Part shown: positions 17,117-23,698 of the stretch, one piece after another
Layout of the letters: each line of letters begins with the position of its first letter
How positions within the stretch are numbered: position 1 is the stretch's first letter
The notes under the pieces: generated by a model
What the model saw: the letters and a program-made list of their open reading frames with translations, nothing else
Databases searched by the model: none
Told to the model about the DNA's origin: nothing
Source: Pseudomonas turukhanskensis
Lineage (GTDB): Bacteria > Pseudomonadota > Gammaproteobacteria > Pseudomonadales > Pseudomonadaceae
Length of the DNA: 64,000 bases
Assembly (NCBI RefSeq): GCF_027922365.1
Contig: NZ_BSFN01000002.1
Location: 372,001 to 436,000 of the forward strand
Reading direction: 5' to 3'
Translations under genes and position numbers: made by a program

Positions 17117-18193
17117 TTTTTGTCTCCAACCTCAAATTCCACTGAATCAAAGTACCGCGAAATGGAGAGCTCAGTGTTTCCAGTAGCTCATCATCTCCTT
17201 CAGTCTTGTACTCGTAGTGGCCTAAACCACTAAATATCAACATTGAACCCTGCGGGTTCTGTTGAACAAAATCTTTAGCCTCTGTAAGACCTTTCCCTCG
17301 ATTATCCTGCTTAAAGCGGGATCTACCATAGTCAACAGCCGCTTTTATGCTTTTCGCATCTGGCGATACGACCACTTTGTAGCCTCTTAATTCAATAAGA
17401 CTACTAATTGTTTCAATTAATGCTGCGGCCCAGGGTTTTTTACTGATCGTAGTGGGGATGCCTGCACCCATATCATACATAGCGATATAAAATTGATCAT
17501 GTATGCACTGCACAATAAACCACCAGTTTCTTAGTTCTTCTGGTACTGGCTGTGTAAAAAACACGTCGTCATAAGCGTGTTGCCATACGTTGGAGATTGA
17601 TTCTGTAATGGCGTTGTAGGCTAAAACTCTGCCTTCTTGCATTCCTGTTTTTATTACGGAAGCTTGGGCGTACTTTAAAATTTTCCTCAATGCGCTTTTG
17701 TCTGAGCTAAGGTGTGACGCGTAAGTCATTGTGCAAATATCTAGCGAGTCTGGATAGATCTTGTTGGATCTTATCCGTGACTCCCCCGTCAAATTCCAAA
17801 AGCCATATGTTCTCAGCAGCAGTGATACTTCTTTTGATTTACATGCAATCGTTTTAATTACGGAGTAATCTTCGCGCTCTTTCTGTATTTGTTCAATGTT
17901 CGCGTACAACACCAGTAGTGCTGCAGCTTTTGCGCTTTCACATTGCTGAGATCTATCAATATTTTATTATTTTTTGAGTGCTTGTTTAATTCGCTAATAA
18001 ATTTTGAAAATGCCGAATAGCTTTTTTCAAAAAAAGAAATTGTACTAGGTGCTACTACTATAATTCTCGAAAAAACTCGTTTTGGAGCAAGACTTTTATT
18101 CGGGTTATAAATTCGAGGCGACCTGGATACGCTTAACGATCTCCGAGATGATATGTCTTGTTTAAGCCAATCCGCTTGAGTTCTTCTTTTCAT
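17106..18193 (-). pseudogene. GHKL-type ATPase/kinase protein with N-terminal STAS-like part, interrupted by one frameshift
   Basis: Two overlapping minus-strand frames read as one protein of about 362 aa. Frame one starts at ATG 18193 and gives IIVVAPSTISFFEKSYSAFS and KILIDLSN (about residues 45-86), a STAS-like unit. Frame two, from about 17948 to 17106, continues CESAKAAALLVLYANIEQIQ and holds the ATPase: NAITESISNVWQHAY (N box), YDMGAGIP (G1), RGKGLTEAKDFV (G2) and FRGTLIQWNL. One missing base near 17945-17950 (AGCAATGTGAA where AGCAATTGTGAA would stay in frame) explains the break. All ATP-binding boxes are intact, and a GTG at 17912 could still start a 268-aa ATPase. It is either a recent pseudogene, a shortened product, or a sequencing error. 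Confidence 0.72.
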
Positions 18194-18291
18194 TGCTTAA
18201 TGTAAATCCGTGTCATAAAGCTAAATTTCTCACTCTTGAATTCAAGCCCCGCGCACGGCGTACCAGCGCCTAGCTACTTCTTTAGTAATCG

Positions 18292-18561
18292 CTATCCCGC
18301 GTTTGGACTGTTCAAGTTTCTATTCGCCTCGTCATATTCTGGGCTTGTCTGTCCGCTTTCGGGTATCACCAGCCCGCTGGCAATCCAGAAGGCGTACTCA
18401 GGGGCAATTTTCACAAATGCTTCGATGTCCTCCTCGTTCGCCCTTCTTCTGCCGTTTCTCAGCGCATACCACTTTTCACGGTCGATGCCGGTCTCTGCCT
18501 CCAGCTTCTTAGCTGTGAGGCCTTTGTGCTCCCAAACGGCTATAAGGCGTTCTCGAATCAT
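18292..18561 (-). CDS. Cro/cI-like phage repressor
   Basis: 89 aa. Residues 1-50 are a helix-turn-helix: RERLIAVWEHKGLTAKKLEA, ETGIDREKWYALRNGRRRAN. The rest (EEDIEAFVKIAPEYAFWIAS, GQTSPEYDEANRNLN) is the short tail typical of Pf-type prophage repressors. It is transcribed away from the excisionase-like gene, as Pf4r is from xisF4 in P. aeruginosa Pf4 (established for that phage; here by analogy). It likely binds the ATTTGT half-sites in the 156 bp between the two genes. Confidence 0.8.
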   Translation of the reverse strand: MIRERLIAVWEHKGLTAKKLEAETGIDREKWYALRNGRRRANEEDIEAFVKIAPEYAFWIASGLVIPESGQTSPEYDEANRNLNSPNAG

Positions 18562-18717
18562 TCAAATTTGTTCTATTTAATTTGTACATAATGCTAGCGC
18601 ATATATGCAAGGCGATCTATATTTGCTCCACAAAATTTGTATTAGATACAAATAGCCCGGTGCCTGGTTATAGCTGAACATAGTGGAGGAAAGCCTATGT
18701 AATCGGAAGGACCTGAC
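18562..18717. promoter_or_regulatory. Divergent phage immunity region with repressor operators
   Basis: The AT-rich region between repressor and excisionase holds a perfect palindrome at 18635-18653 (ATTTGTAT-TAG-ATACAAAT) and further ATTTGT half-sites at 18566 and 18580. These are likely operators of the repressor. AGTGGAGG at about 18682 and GGAAGG at 18705-18710 are purine-rich ribosome-binding-like sites; the first precedes a two-codon ATG-TAA at 18697. Confidence 0.6.
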
Positions 18718-18912
18718 ATTCAAAAAATCGGCGTTGCCCCTTCAGTACTGCCATGGGATCAATTCGCGGATTGGATCGGGATGGGAGACCAAACGGGCAT
18801 TGTTCAGGCTTGGCCAGCACGCGGTTATATCCCGACTGTAAAGATCGGCAAGTACCTGATGGTCAACGTTGCGCTTTACAACAAATGGCTTCTGGAACGG
18901 AACGACGATTAG
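18718..18912 (+). CDS. Excisionase-like phage DNA-binding protein, non-standard (ATT) start
   Basis: About 64 aa. VLPWDQFADWIGMGDQTGIV, QAWPARGYIPTVKIGKYLMV and NVALYNKWLLERN have the MerR-like winged-helix pattern of phage excisionase/Cox proteins (including the Pf type): helix-turn-helix, RGYIPTxKIGKY wing, then NVA. The frame opens after a TAA at 18700-18702 and holds no ATG, GTG or TTG ahead of the domain; GGAAGGACC stands 7 bp before an ATT codon at 18718, the best candidate start. Either ATT is used or the start was lost. It is the first gene rightward from the immunity region. Confidence 0.6.
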   Translation: MQKIGVAPSVLPWDQFADWIGMGDQTGIVQAWPARGYIPTVKIGKYLMVNVALYNKWLLERNDD

Positions 18913-19085
18913 TGAACGCCATCGCCCAGCTAACCCCTGAATCGCAAAGCGCGTTGCTCCAGCTCGTTCACGCCCAAGACTTCTACGACCTGTGCGTCTT
19001 AGAGCCTGAAAGCCGCGAAACCGGCGCGCTACGTGACGCCAAGTTCAGCTGCGCGAAGCCGCCTATGACGTGGTGGCAATCCTGA
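18912..19085 (+). pseudogene. Small early phage gene with apparent frameshift near its 3' end
   Basis: A GTG at 18912 overlaps the preceding stop and opens AIAQLTPESQSALLQLVHAQ, DFYDLCVLEPESRETGALRD, then FSCAKPPMTWWQS and a stop. In another frame the same DNA reads QLREAAYDVVAILRGEQ up to a TGA at 19097-19099 that overlaps the next ATG. That reading is a far better helical end, so one base has probably been lost near 19043. The function is unknown; it sits beside the excisionase-like gene as early Pf-type genes do. Confidence 0.45.
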
Positions 19086-19102
19086 GAGGTGAGCAATGAC
19101 TC

Positions 19103-19573
19103 ATGCACAAGTATCTACATCTGTCGCACTACGTGGATTGCGTCTGCTCTGTCTGCTGGTCAAAGGCCGTGATGGTGAGCGTTGTTTCCTCCCTATCCAC
19201 ACGATTCGAGCACTGCCGCCCCGCATCAGCACGCCCAATACGTCCCTTAAAGATAGGCCGGGTAGCTGGCGTCTGGAAAGTCTTGTTGTCGGAGTGGGAA
19301 GTAACGCCGGCCTTTACCTGCGAGAAACATTCGCCACCGCTCCAGGTGCTTTTGTCCACGTCGATCAACCCGCCGCGCGGTCAATCAAGCCACATCCTGC
19401 GTCACACATTCGCAGCTCACTTCATTATGGGAGGTGGTCACATCGTGACGCTAAAGGAAATCCTGGGGCACGCCTCACTGAGCATGACTATGCGATATGC
19501 ACACTTGGCGCCAGAGCACCTCAATGACGCGATACGGCTAGGTCCTCTAGCTGATGGGAATTACACCTTATAG
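19103..19573 (+). pseudogene. Fusion remnant: early phage gene start joined to integrase C-terminus
   Basis: The frame of 156 codons is a chimera. Its first part (KYLHLSHYVDCVCSVCWSKA) has a Cys-rich pattern like small Pf-type proteins (possibly DUF5447). Its last 65 codons (from about 19376) are the C-terminal core of a tyrosine recombinase: GQSSHILRHTFAAHF, LKEILGHASLSMTMRYAHLA, with the HxxR Arg, the LGH His and the nucleophile Tyr (RYAHL). The catalytic domain's first half and the arm-binding domain are absent. A deletion that removed the phage core would give this join. The fragment ends about 600 bp before the tRNA, as Pf integrases do. Confidence 0.7.
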
Positions 19574-19606
19574 TGGCATCTTGGAATTGGAACGCTAAGG
19601 ACTCCT

Positions 19607-20125
19607 ATGACGTGGCAGCAAAGGCTGTATCAGGAAATACTGATTTCACTCTTTCTGGGGTGTGTTCCATTGCTCGTGGCTTATGGCTGCGGGGGCGGGG
19701 AACTCTTAATTGAGGTCGTCAAAGGCGTGCTTCCGCCTACGCCTATTTTTTGGTACTTAGCTTTTCTATCTGTCCCTTACCTAATTTGTGCGTTCACTAG
19801 TAGGTATTTCTGGAAGGGCACTGATGCATTGAAGGCCCGCTCCGCTTTCTGGCTTTCTACCTGGTCCGAAATTGGAACGGTGCTCCACGGGGTCTGGCGA
19901 GCGATAGTCGGCGCGCTTTTCACAGTCCCTATTCTGTGGCTGTGGGATCAGCCTGAGACATTCGATACCAAAAAGGCGTTGTACTTCATTGCTATCGGTG
20001 CCGCTGCTCTTTTGGAGTGCTGGTATTTCTCTAAGTGGCGGAGTGCTCTAGGTGGTAATCGCGAAGCCCCGAAAGTGGGCAATCCAATCTCACTTTCGAC
20101 ACATTTTCGACACCCCAAACTCTAG
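19607..20125 (+). CDS. Hypothetical membrane protein at the right end of the element
   Basis: 172 aa. About four hydrophobic helices: ISLFLGCVPLLVAYGCGGGE, IFWYLAFLSVPYLICAFTSR, AIVGALFTVPILWLW and ALYFIAIGAAALLECWYF. AAGGACTCCT precedes the ATG. No family is recognised. It is inside the element, between the integrase fragment and the tRNA, on the plus strand. It may be cargo; four-helix membrane proteins at such sites are sometimes superinfection exclusion or abortive-infection proteins, but nothing in the sequence proves this. Confidence 0.6.
   Translation: MTWQQRLYQEILISLFLGCVPLLVAYGCGGGELLIEVVKGVLPPTPIFWYLAFLSVPYLICAFTSRYFWKGTDALKARSAFWLSTWSEIGTVLHGVWRAIVGALFTVPILWLWDQPETFDTKKALYFIAIGAAALLECWYFSKWRSALGGNREAPKVGNPISLSTHFRHPKL
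20094..20113. repeat. Right TTTCGACA repeat, possible integrase arm site
   Basis: TTTCGACACATTTTCGACAC matches the left copy at 15880 with a one-base difference in spacing and the same orientation. It overlaps the last codons of the 172-aa membrane-protein gene. Confidence 0.5.
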
Positions 20126-20130
20126 AAACG

Positions 20131-20156
20131 AAAAAGCCCCGAATAATCAGGGCTTT
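20131..20156 (-). terminator. Terminator of tRNA-Gly supplied by the element
   Basis: On the minus strand GCCCTGATTATTCGGGGC is followed by T5, 14 bp beyond the tRNA 3' end. It replaces the original terminator displaced to 15718. Confidence 0.8.
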
Positions 20157-20169
20157 AGCGTTATGTATT

Positions 20170-20243
20170 TGGAGCGGGTGAAGGGAATCGAACCCTCGTT
20201 ATCAGCTTGGGAAGCTGGAGTAATGCCATTATACGACACCCGC
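20170..20243 (-). tRNA. tRNA-Gly, anticodon CCC
   Basis: 74 nt with encoded CCA. Acceptor stem GCGGGTG pairs with CACCCGC; T arm GAGGGTTCGATTCCCTT; anticodon stem-loop CAGCTTCCCAAGCTG with anticodon CCC. The 3' 27 nt are the integration target repeated at 15762-15788. Confidence 0.93.
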
Positions 20244-20285
20244 TTTTGCGGCTGACGTTGTACCAGAAGCCGGCGGGGAATTGAA

Positions 20286-20324
20286 GCCCGCCGTGATAAC
20301 AGGGCAATATTTTTCACGGCGGGC
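20286..20324 (-). terminator. Hairpin downstream of phaG
   Basis: GCCCGCCGTGA and TCACGGCGGGC form an 11-bp stem between the phaG stop and the tRNA 5' end. There is no clear T tract, so it may be a 3' stabiliser, not a full terminator. Confidence 0.5.
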
Positions 20325-20341
20325 GGACAATTCACACGGTT

Positions 20342-21214
20342 TCATACCGCGATGGCGGTGGTGGTGTCGTGCACGGGGCGGCGGTGTTGGTTGCCGGTTT
20401 GCAAAAAGCCGAGCATGGCGTTCTGGGTCTGTTGCCAGGCGCCTTTGTGTTCCATGTCGAGAAAGTGCCCGGCATTGGTCACGGTGGTGAACTGGCAGTC
20501 GTTGAGGTGGTTGCCGAACAGGCGCGCATCGGTGGCTGTGGTGTATTCGTCGTGCTCGCCGTTGATGAACAGCAGTGGCGTGTTGATGCTGTGCAGGCAG
20601 GCCATGTGGCAGTGGGTGTCCAGGTGCAGCACCTTGTGGATATGGGCGTGCATCTGCCGGTATTCGTGGTCGTGCAGGTTGCTGATGTGCCGGTGGTTGT
20701 AGCGCTTGAACAACGACGGCAGGTGTTTGCCAATGGTGTTGTTCACCAGGTGGCCCATGTTGTCGCGGTCCATGGTCTGCAGGTAGTACAGGCCTTTTTC
20801 GAGGTAATCGAGCATGGGCTCGTTGAGCAGCGGTGAGAAGGAGTTGACCACCGCTTTCTCGATGCGTTTGGGCCGCTGCGCGAGGGCCAGCAAAGAGGCC
20901 ACGCCGCCCCATGAAAACGAGGAGAGGTAGTCGGCGTCGAAGTGGTCGATAAGCTCGAGCAGAATTTCTGCTTCGTCTTCTTTGCTCAGCGGGTGCACGT
21001 GGGCGTTGTGGGCTTTGGACTGGCCGGCGTACGGCTGGTCGTAGCAGACCACGTTGAATTGCGGTGTCAGGTATTTGAGCGTGTGCGCGAATGAGGCGGT
21101 GGTGGCCAACGAGCCGTTTACCAGGATGACGGTTTTACGCGCCGCCGGGTTAGCGTAGTACTCGGTGTGCACATTGTGACTGTATGCATGAACGACTGCG
21201 GTTTCTGGCCTCAT
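20342..21214 (-). CDS. phaG: PhaG/RhlA-family 3-hydroxyacyl-ACP acyltransferase or thioesterase
   Basis: 290 aa alpha/beta-hydrolase. The family blocks are strong: VILVNGSLATTASFAHT, QFNVVCYDQPYAGQSKAHN, FSWGGVASLLALA (nucleophile Ser), GKHLPSLFKRYNHRHISNL, LLFINGEHDEYTT (Asp) and NAGHFLDMEHK (His). PhaG diverts (R)-3-hydroxyacyl-ACP from fatty acid synthesis to polyhydroxyalkanoate; RhlA makes 3-(3-hydroxyalkanoyloxy)alkanoate for rhamnolipid. The motifs IGKHLPSLFKR and INGEHDEYTT read closer to PhaG than to RhlA as I remember them, and no rhlB lies beside it. Monocistronic; a long AT-rich leader lies upstream. Confidence 0.82.
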   Translation of the reverse strand: MRPETAVVHAYSHNVHTEYYANPAARKTVILVNGSLATTASFAHTLKYLTPQFNVVCYDQPYAGQSKAHNAHVHPLSKEDEAEILLELIDHFDADYLSSFSWGGVASLLALAQRPKRIEKAVVNSFSPLLNEPMLDYLEKGLYYLQTMDRDNMGHLVNNTIGKHLPSLFKRYNHRHISNLHDHEYRQMHAHIHKVLHLDTHCHMACLHSINTPLLFINGEHDEYTTATDARLFGNHLNDCQFTTVTNAGHFLDMEHKGAWQQTQNAMLGFLQTGNQHRRPVHDTTTAIAV

Positions 21215-21629
21215 GTCGTCTTCCTCCTTGGCGCAAGGTAGTGCTCACATAAGCGGGGTAGCCGCTGAAAAGAGCCGTGTAGGGCAGACAGCAAAACGCC
21301 TGGACATGACAACTGAATGTCAGCCATGAAAATTTATAAGTTATTGTTTTTAAAGCGGTTAGGATCGAACAACGCAGCTGCCACACCGCGCGGGGAACGC
21401 GTGTGAAAAGACGGGTGAACCAGGCAGGAATCCAATTGGCGCACAGCGCCAGTAACCGGGGACGTGCTTAGATGGTCGCTGTGACTGGTAAGTCACGCTC
21501 TGACCTTGTGATTCGAGTTAAGCACTTGGAGTTTTCAGCTGCAAGCGTGGGCGGGGTCTTTTTCGGTAATTAAAACGCTCTGGCGCGGCCGGTCCGATGA
21601 GTGACCGGTTGCCGCGCCTGTCTCCGCTT
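21215..21629. promoter_or_regulatory. 415-bp region upstream of phaG, with inverted repeat and terminator
   Basis: It must hold the phaG promoter (minus strand). A palindrome TGACA-ACTGAA-TGTCA at 21307-21322 lies about 95 bp upstream of the phaG start and could be an operator. The left part is AT-rich (TTATAAATT near 21331). At 21581-21618 a strong stem GGCGCGGCCGGTC/GACCGGTTGCCGCGCC, followed on the minus strand by CGTTTTAATT, probably terminates the upstream L,D-transpeptidase-family gene. No other gene was seen. Confidence 0.5.
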
Positions 21630-22388
21630 TTACTTTTGCAGCACGGCCAGGGTTTCGCCGGTGCTCGGGCAGCTTTGCGCGCCGAGGTAGCGAGAGGTGT
21701 CGAGCCACTTTTTCTGTGGGTAGTAGGCGAAGACGTAGCTGCCGGTTTTCAGGGTGTCGATCAGTTTGCCGGCAATCGCTGGGCGCACGGCGGGGCAGCC
21801 TTGGCTGCGGCCCAGACGGCCGAGGCCGGGTACTACTTTCGGGTCGGCGTAGGCGGCGGCGTGCATGACGATGGCGCGCGACTGGCTGTTGTCGTTGAAG
21901 CCTGGCTCCAGGCCCACCAGGCGCAACGAGCGGCCGTGTTTGCCGCTGTAGGTGACGCCGGTCTGGTACAGGCCGATGGAGCTCTGGTAGCTGTTGGGTA
22001 CGTTGGAGAACGAGGTGGCCATGTCTTCGCCGCTGTTTTTGCCGTGGGCGACCCACTCTTCGAACAGCAGTTTGTTATGCGCCAGGTCGAACACCCACAG
22101 GCGTTTTTCCCGCGAGGGTTTGGAGTAGTCGATCACGGTGAGCAGTTTGTTCGGGTCGCTGACGCTAGCGCACTGGTAAGCGGTGAGGGCGAGCTTGAGT
22201 GCGGTCAGGTTGGCGCTGGGAGCCAGGCGTTGCAGGTCCGTGGCGCTTGGCAGCGTTTGCGCGCTGGTGGCGAAACTGGTGGTGATTACGAGCAGGCCAC
22301 ACAGGCCCGCACAGCGCCGCAGGGCGCTTCCCCAAATGGTCTGAATAAACAAGCAGAAAACCCTGATTGAGTAATTGTGCGCGGGCAT
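21630..22388 (-). CDS. Murein L,D-transpeptidase catalytic domain protein (YkuD_2 type)
   Basis: 252 aa from the ATG at 22386-22388. An N-terminal hydrophobic segment (GLCGLLVITTSFATSAQ) is a signal peptide. The catalytic domain shows LWVFDLAHNKLLFEEWVAHG, LVGLEPGFNDNSQSRAIVMH and GRLGRSQGCPAVRP, the His and SxGCxxxR motif of the L,D-transpeptidase fold in its YkuD_2 variant. Such enzymes act on periplasmic peptidoglycan or its lipoprotein links; the exact reaction of this subfamily is not settled. It follows an L,D-transpeptidase gene on the same strand by about 45 bp, probably in one operon. Confidence 0.85.
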   Translation of the reverse strand: MPAHNYSIRVFCLFIQTIWGSALRRCAGLCGLLVITTSFATSAQTLPSATDLQRLAPSANLTALKLALTAYQCASVSDPNKLLTVIDYSKPSREKRLWVFDLAHNKLLFEEWVAHGKNSGEDMATSFSNVPNSYQSSIGLYQTGVTYSGKHGRSLRLVGLEPGFNDNSQSRAIVMHAAAYADPKVVPGLGRLGRSQGCPAVRPAIAGKLIDTLKTGSYVFAYYPQKKWLDTSRYLGAQSCPSTGETLAVLQK

Positions 22389-22433
22389 TGTGCACAATTG
22401 GCGGCATGCTTCCGATCATTTTTTGACCAGCGG

Positions 22434-23465
22434 TTATTTGCCTTTATCTGCTTCGGTGGTGATGACGGTGAAGTTGCCGTTGCTGCGGGTTTCCGAGGTG
22501 GAGGCCAGATCGGTGATCACCAGGGTGGTACCCACGTCCATGGCGGCATGCAGGTTTTTCAGAAAGTCGGGGTTCACGTTCAAGGACCCCAGTTGCTCGC
22601 GCGGCGAGTTGCCGTATTCCGGATTGCTGACCTGAATGGCCGACCAATGCAGCGGCTGCGCCGGCAGCAGCTCATTCGTGGACGGTTTTTCCAGCAGCGA
22701 GAACACCGCCATGCCGCTATGGGGCTGGTTGCTGTCCAGCGCCACCACCGGTGCACTGCCGACCAGTTGGCCGCCACGAAACACGTAGGTGCGCAGGTCC
22801 GCTCGGCTGATCAGCACCGACAGGGGGCCTGCGCTTTCGCCGGGGTCATTCCAGAAGGTGTCGCCGCTCAGCACCGCCGTGGCCACCGGTTTGCCGTCGC
22901 TGACGGAGGGGGCGAACAGGCCGGGGTGATAGACCTCTACCGGTGCGCTATGGGCGTCGGAGACGATCACGGTGGTGGAGCTGAAGCCGGTGGTCTCGAA
23001 CAGCTTCTTGGCGAACTCGATCGGTAGCCGCACGCAGCCGTGGGAGGCGGGGTAGCCGGGCAGGTTGCCGGCGTGCAGGGCAATGCCATCCCAGGTCAGG
23101 CGCTGCATATAGGGCATGGGCGCGCTGTTGTAGAGGTCGGATTTGTGCTCGACGCTTTTCTGCAAAATGCTGAATACGCCGGTTGGCGTCTCCCGGCCTT
23201 TCTTGCCGCTGCTGACGGTGCTGACGCCAATGGCAATGCCGTTGCGGTACACGTAGGCACGCTGCTCGGTGAGGCTCACCACCACGGTCACGGGGCCTTG
23301 CGGGGACACCTGTGGGTACCAGAGAAACTGGCCCGGTTTGAGGTCTTGCAACTGCTGGCGCAGGTCCTGCGCCGAGGGCAGCGGTGCCAAGGTTGGCGGC
23401 AGGGTGACGGCGCCCATCAGGCTGATTACCACGAGCGAACCCATAAACAACGACAGCGCCTTCAT
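22434..23465 (-). CDS. Periplasmic L,D-transpeptidase (YkuD)
   Basis: 343 aa from the ATG at 23463-23465, chosen because MKALSLFMGSLVVISLMGAV begins a good signal peptide. The YkuD domain spans about 55-170: TVVVSLTEQRAYVYRNGIAI, GRETPTGVFSILQK, ALHAGNLPGYPASHGCVRLP with catalytic His, Cys and Arg all present. Residues 180-340 form a second module with a degenerate repeat of the domain (LSVLISRADLRTYVFRGGQL, GMAVFSLLEK) that lacks the SHGC motif. The enzyme would make 3-3 crosslinks or attach proteins to murein. First gene of a two-gene operon with 21630-22388. Confidence 0.9.
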   Translation of the reverse strand: MKALSLFMGSLVVISLMGAVTLPPTLAPLPSAQDLRQQLQDLKPGQFLWYPQVSPQGPVTVVVSLTEQRAYVYRNGIAIGVSTVSSGKKGRETPTGVFSILQKSVEHKSDLYNSAPMPYMQRLTWDGIALHAGNLPGYPASHGCVRLPIEFAKKLFETTGFSSTTVIVSDAHSAPVEVYHPGLFAPSVSDGKPVATAVLSGDTFWNDPGESAGPLSVLISRADLRTYVFRGGQLVGSAPVVALDSNQPHSGMAVFSLLEKPSTNELLPAQPLHWSAIQVSNPEYGNSPREQLGSLNVNPDFLKNLHAAMDVGTTLVITDLASTSETRSNGNFTVITTEADKGK

Positions 23466-23597
23466 ACCGGCCCTCCACAACGACTGGTTAGGGTTGGAGC
23501 CCCTGGTAGCGACTTTAGTCCCGATTTTTTTCGTCGGCCAACCGCTCTTGTCGGGTGGGCCGGTCCGCGCAGCGGGCGATTACCGCGTGTACGCCTT

Positions 23598-23670
23598 GGT
23601 GCGCATAGCACACCCTACAAAAGCGGAAAATCGGTCGGCTGTTGATCTTGTAGGGTGTGCTATGCGCACC
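23598..23670. repeat. Perfect 23-bp inverted repeat of the GTAGGGTGTGC family
   Basis: Arms 23598-23620 and 23648-23670 are perfectly complementary (GCGCATAGCACACCCTACAA on the left). A related element is at 50114-50183. There is no T tract. Confidence 0.85.
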
Positions 23671-23698
23671 GGGCGATGGGCGCGTAAACGCCGTGGAG

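Larger units (their letters stand above)
15762..20196. mobile_element. Degenerate Pf-like prophage or integrative element in tRNA-Gly(CCC)
   Basis: The element is bounded by a 27-bp direct repeat (26/27 identical) of the tRNA-Gly 3' end. Order from left: cargo operon (15957-18193, minus), cI-like repressor (18292-18561, minus), divergent excisionase-like gene (18718), small early genes with frameshifts, integrase C-terminal fragment (to 19573), one membrane-protein gene, and tRNA. This is the order of Pf-type filamentous prophages, in which Pf4 of P. aeruginosa also uses a tRNA-Gly, but with the replication and coat genes deleted. The cargo is visibly AT-richer than the flanks. It should no longer excise by itself because most of the integrase is missing. 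Confidence 0.8.

Noticed and set aside
19096..19527. Alternative plus-strand frame starting at 19096 as a separate gene
   Set aside because: It has no recognisable domain and its later part is antithetic to the integrase frame, which shows clear LRHTFAAHF and LGHASLSMTMRYAHL motifs.
20342..21214. RhlA (rhamnolipid) assignment
   Set aside because: Motifs read nearer to PhaG and no rhlB or rhlC partner is adjacent; RhlA-type activity cannot be wholly excluded.
23598..23670. Terminator between L,D-transpeptidase and rsuA genes
   Set aside because: Perfect long arms but no T tract, and a related element recurs at 50114-50183, so it is a dispersed repeat.
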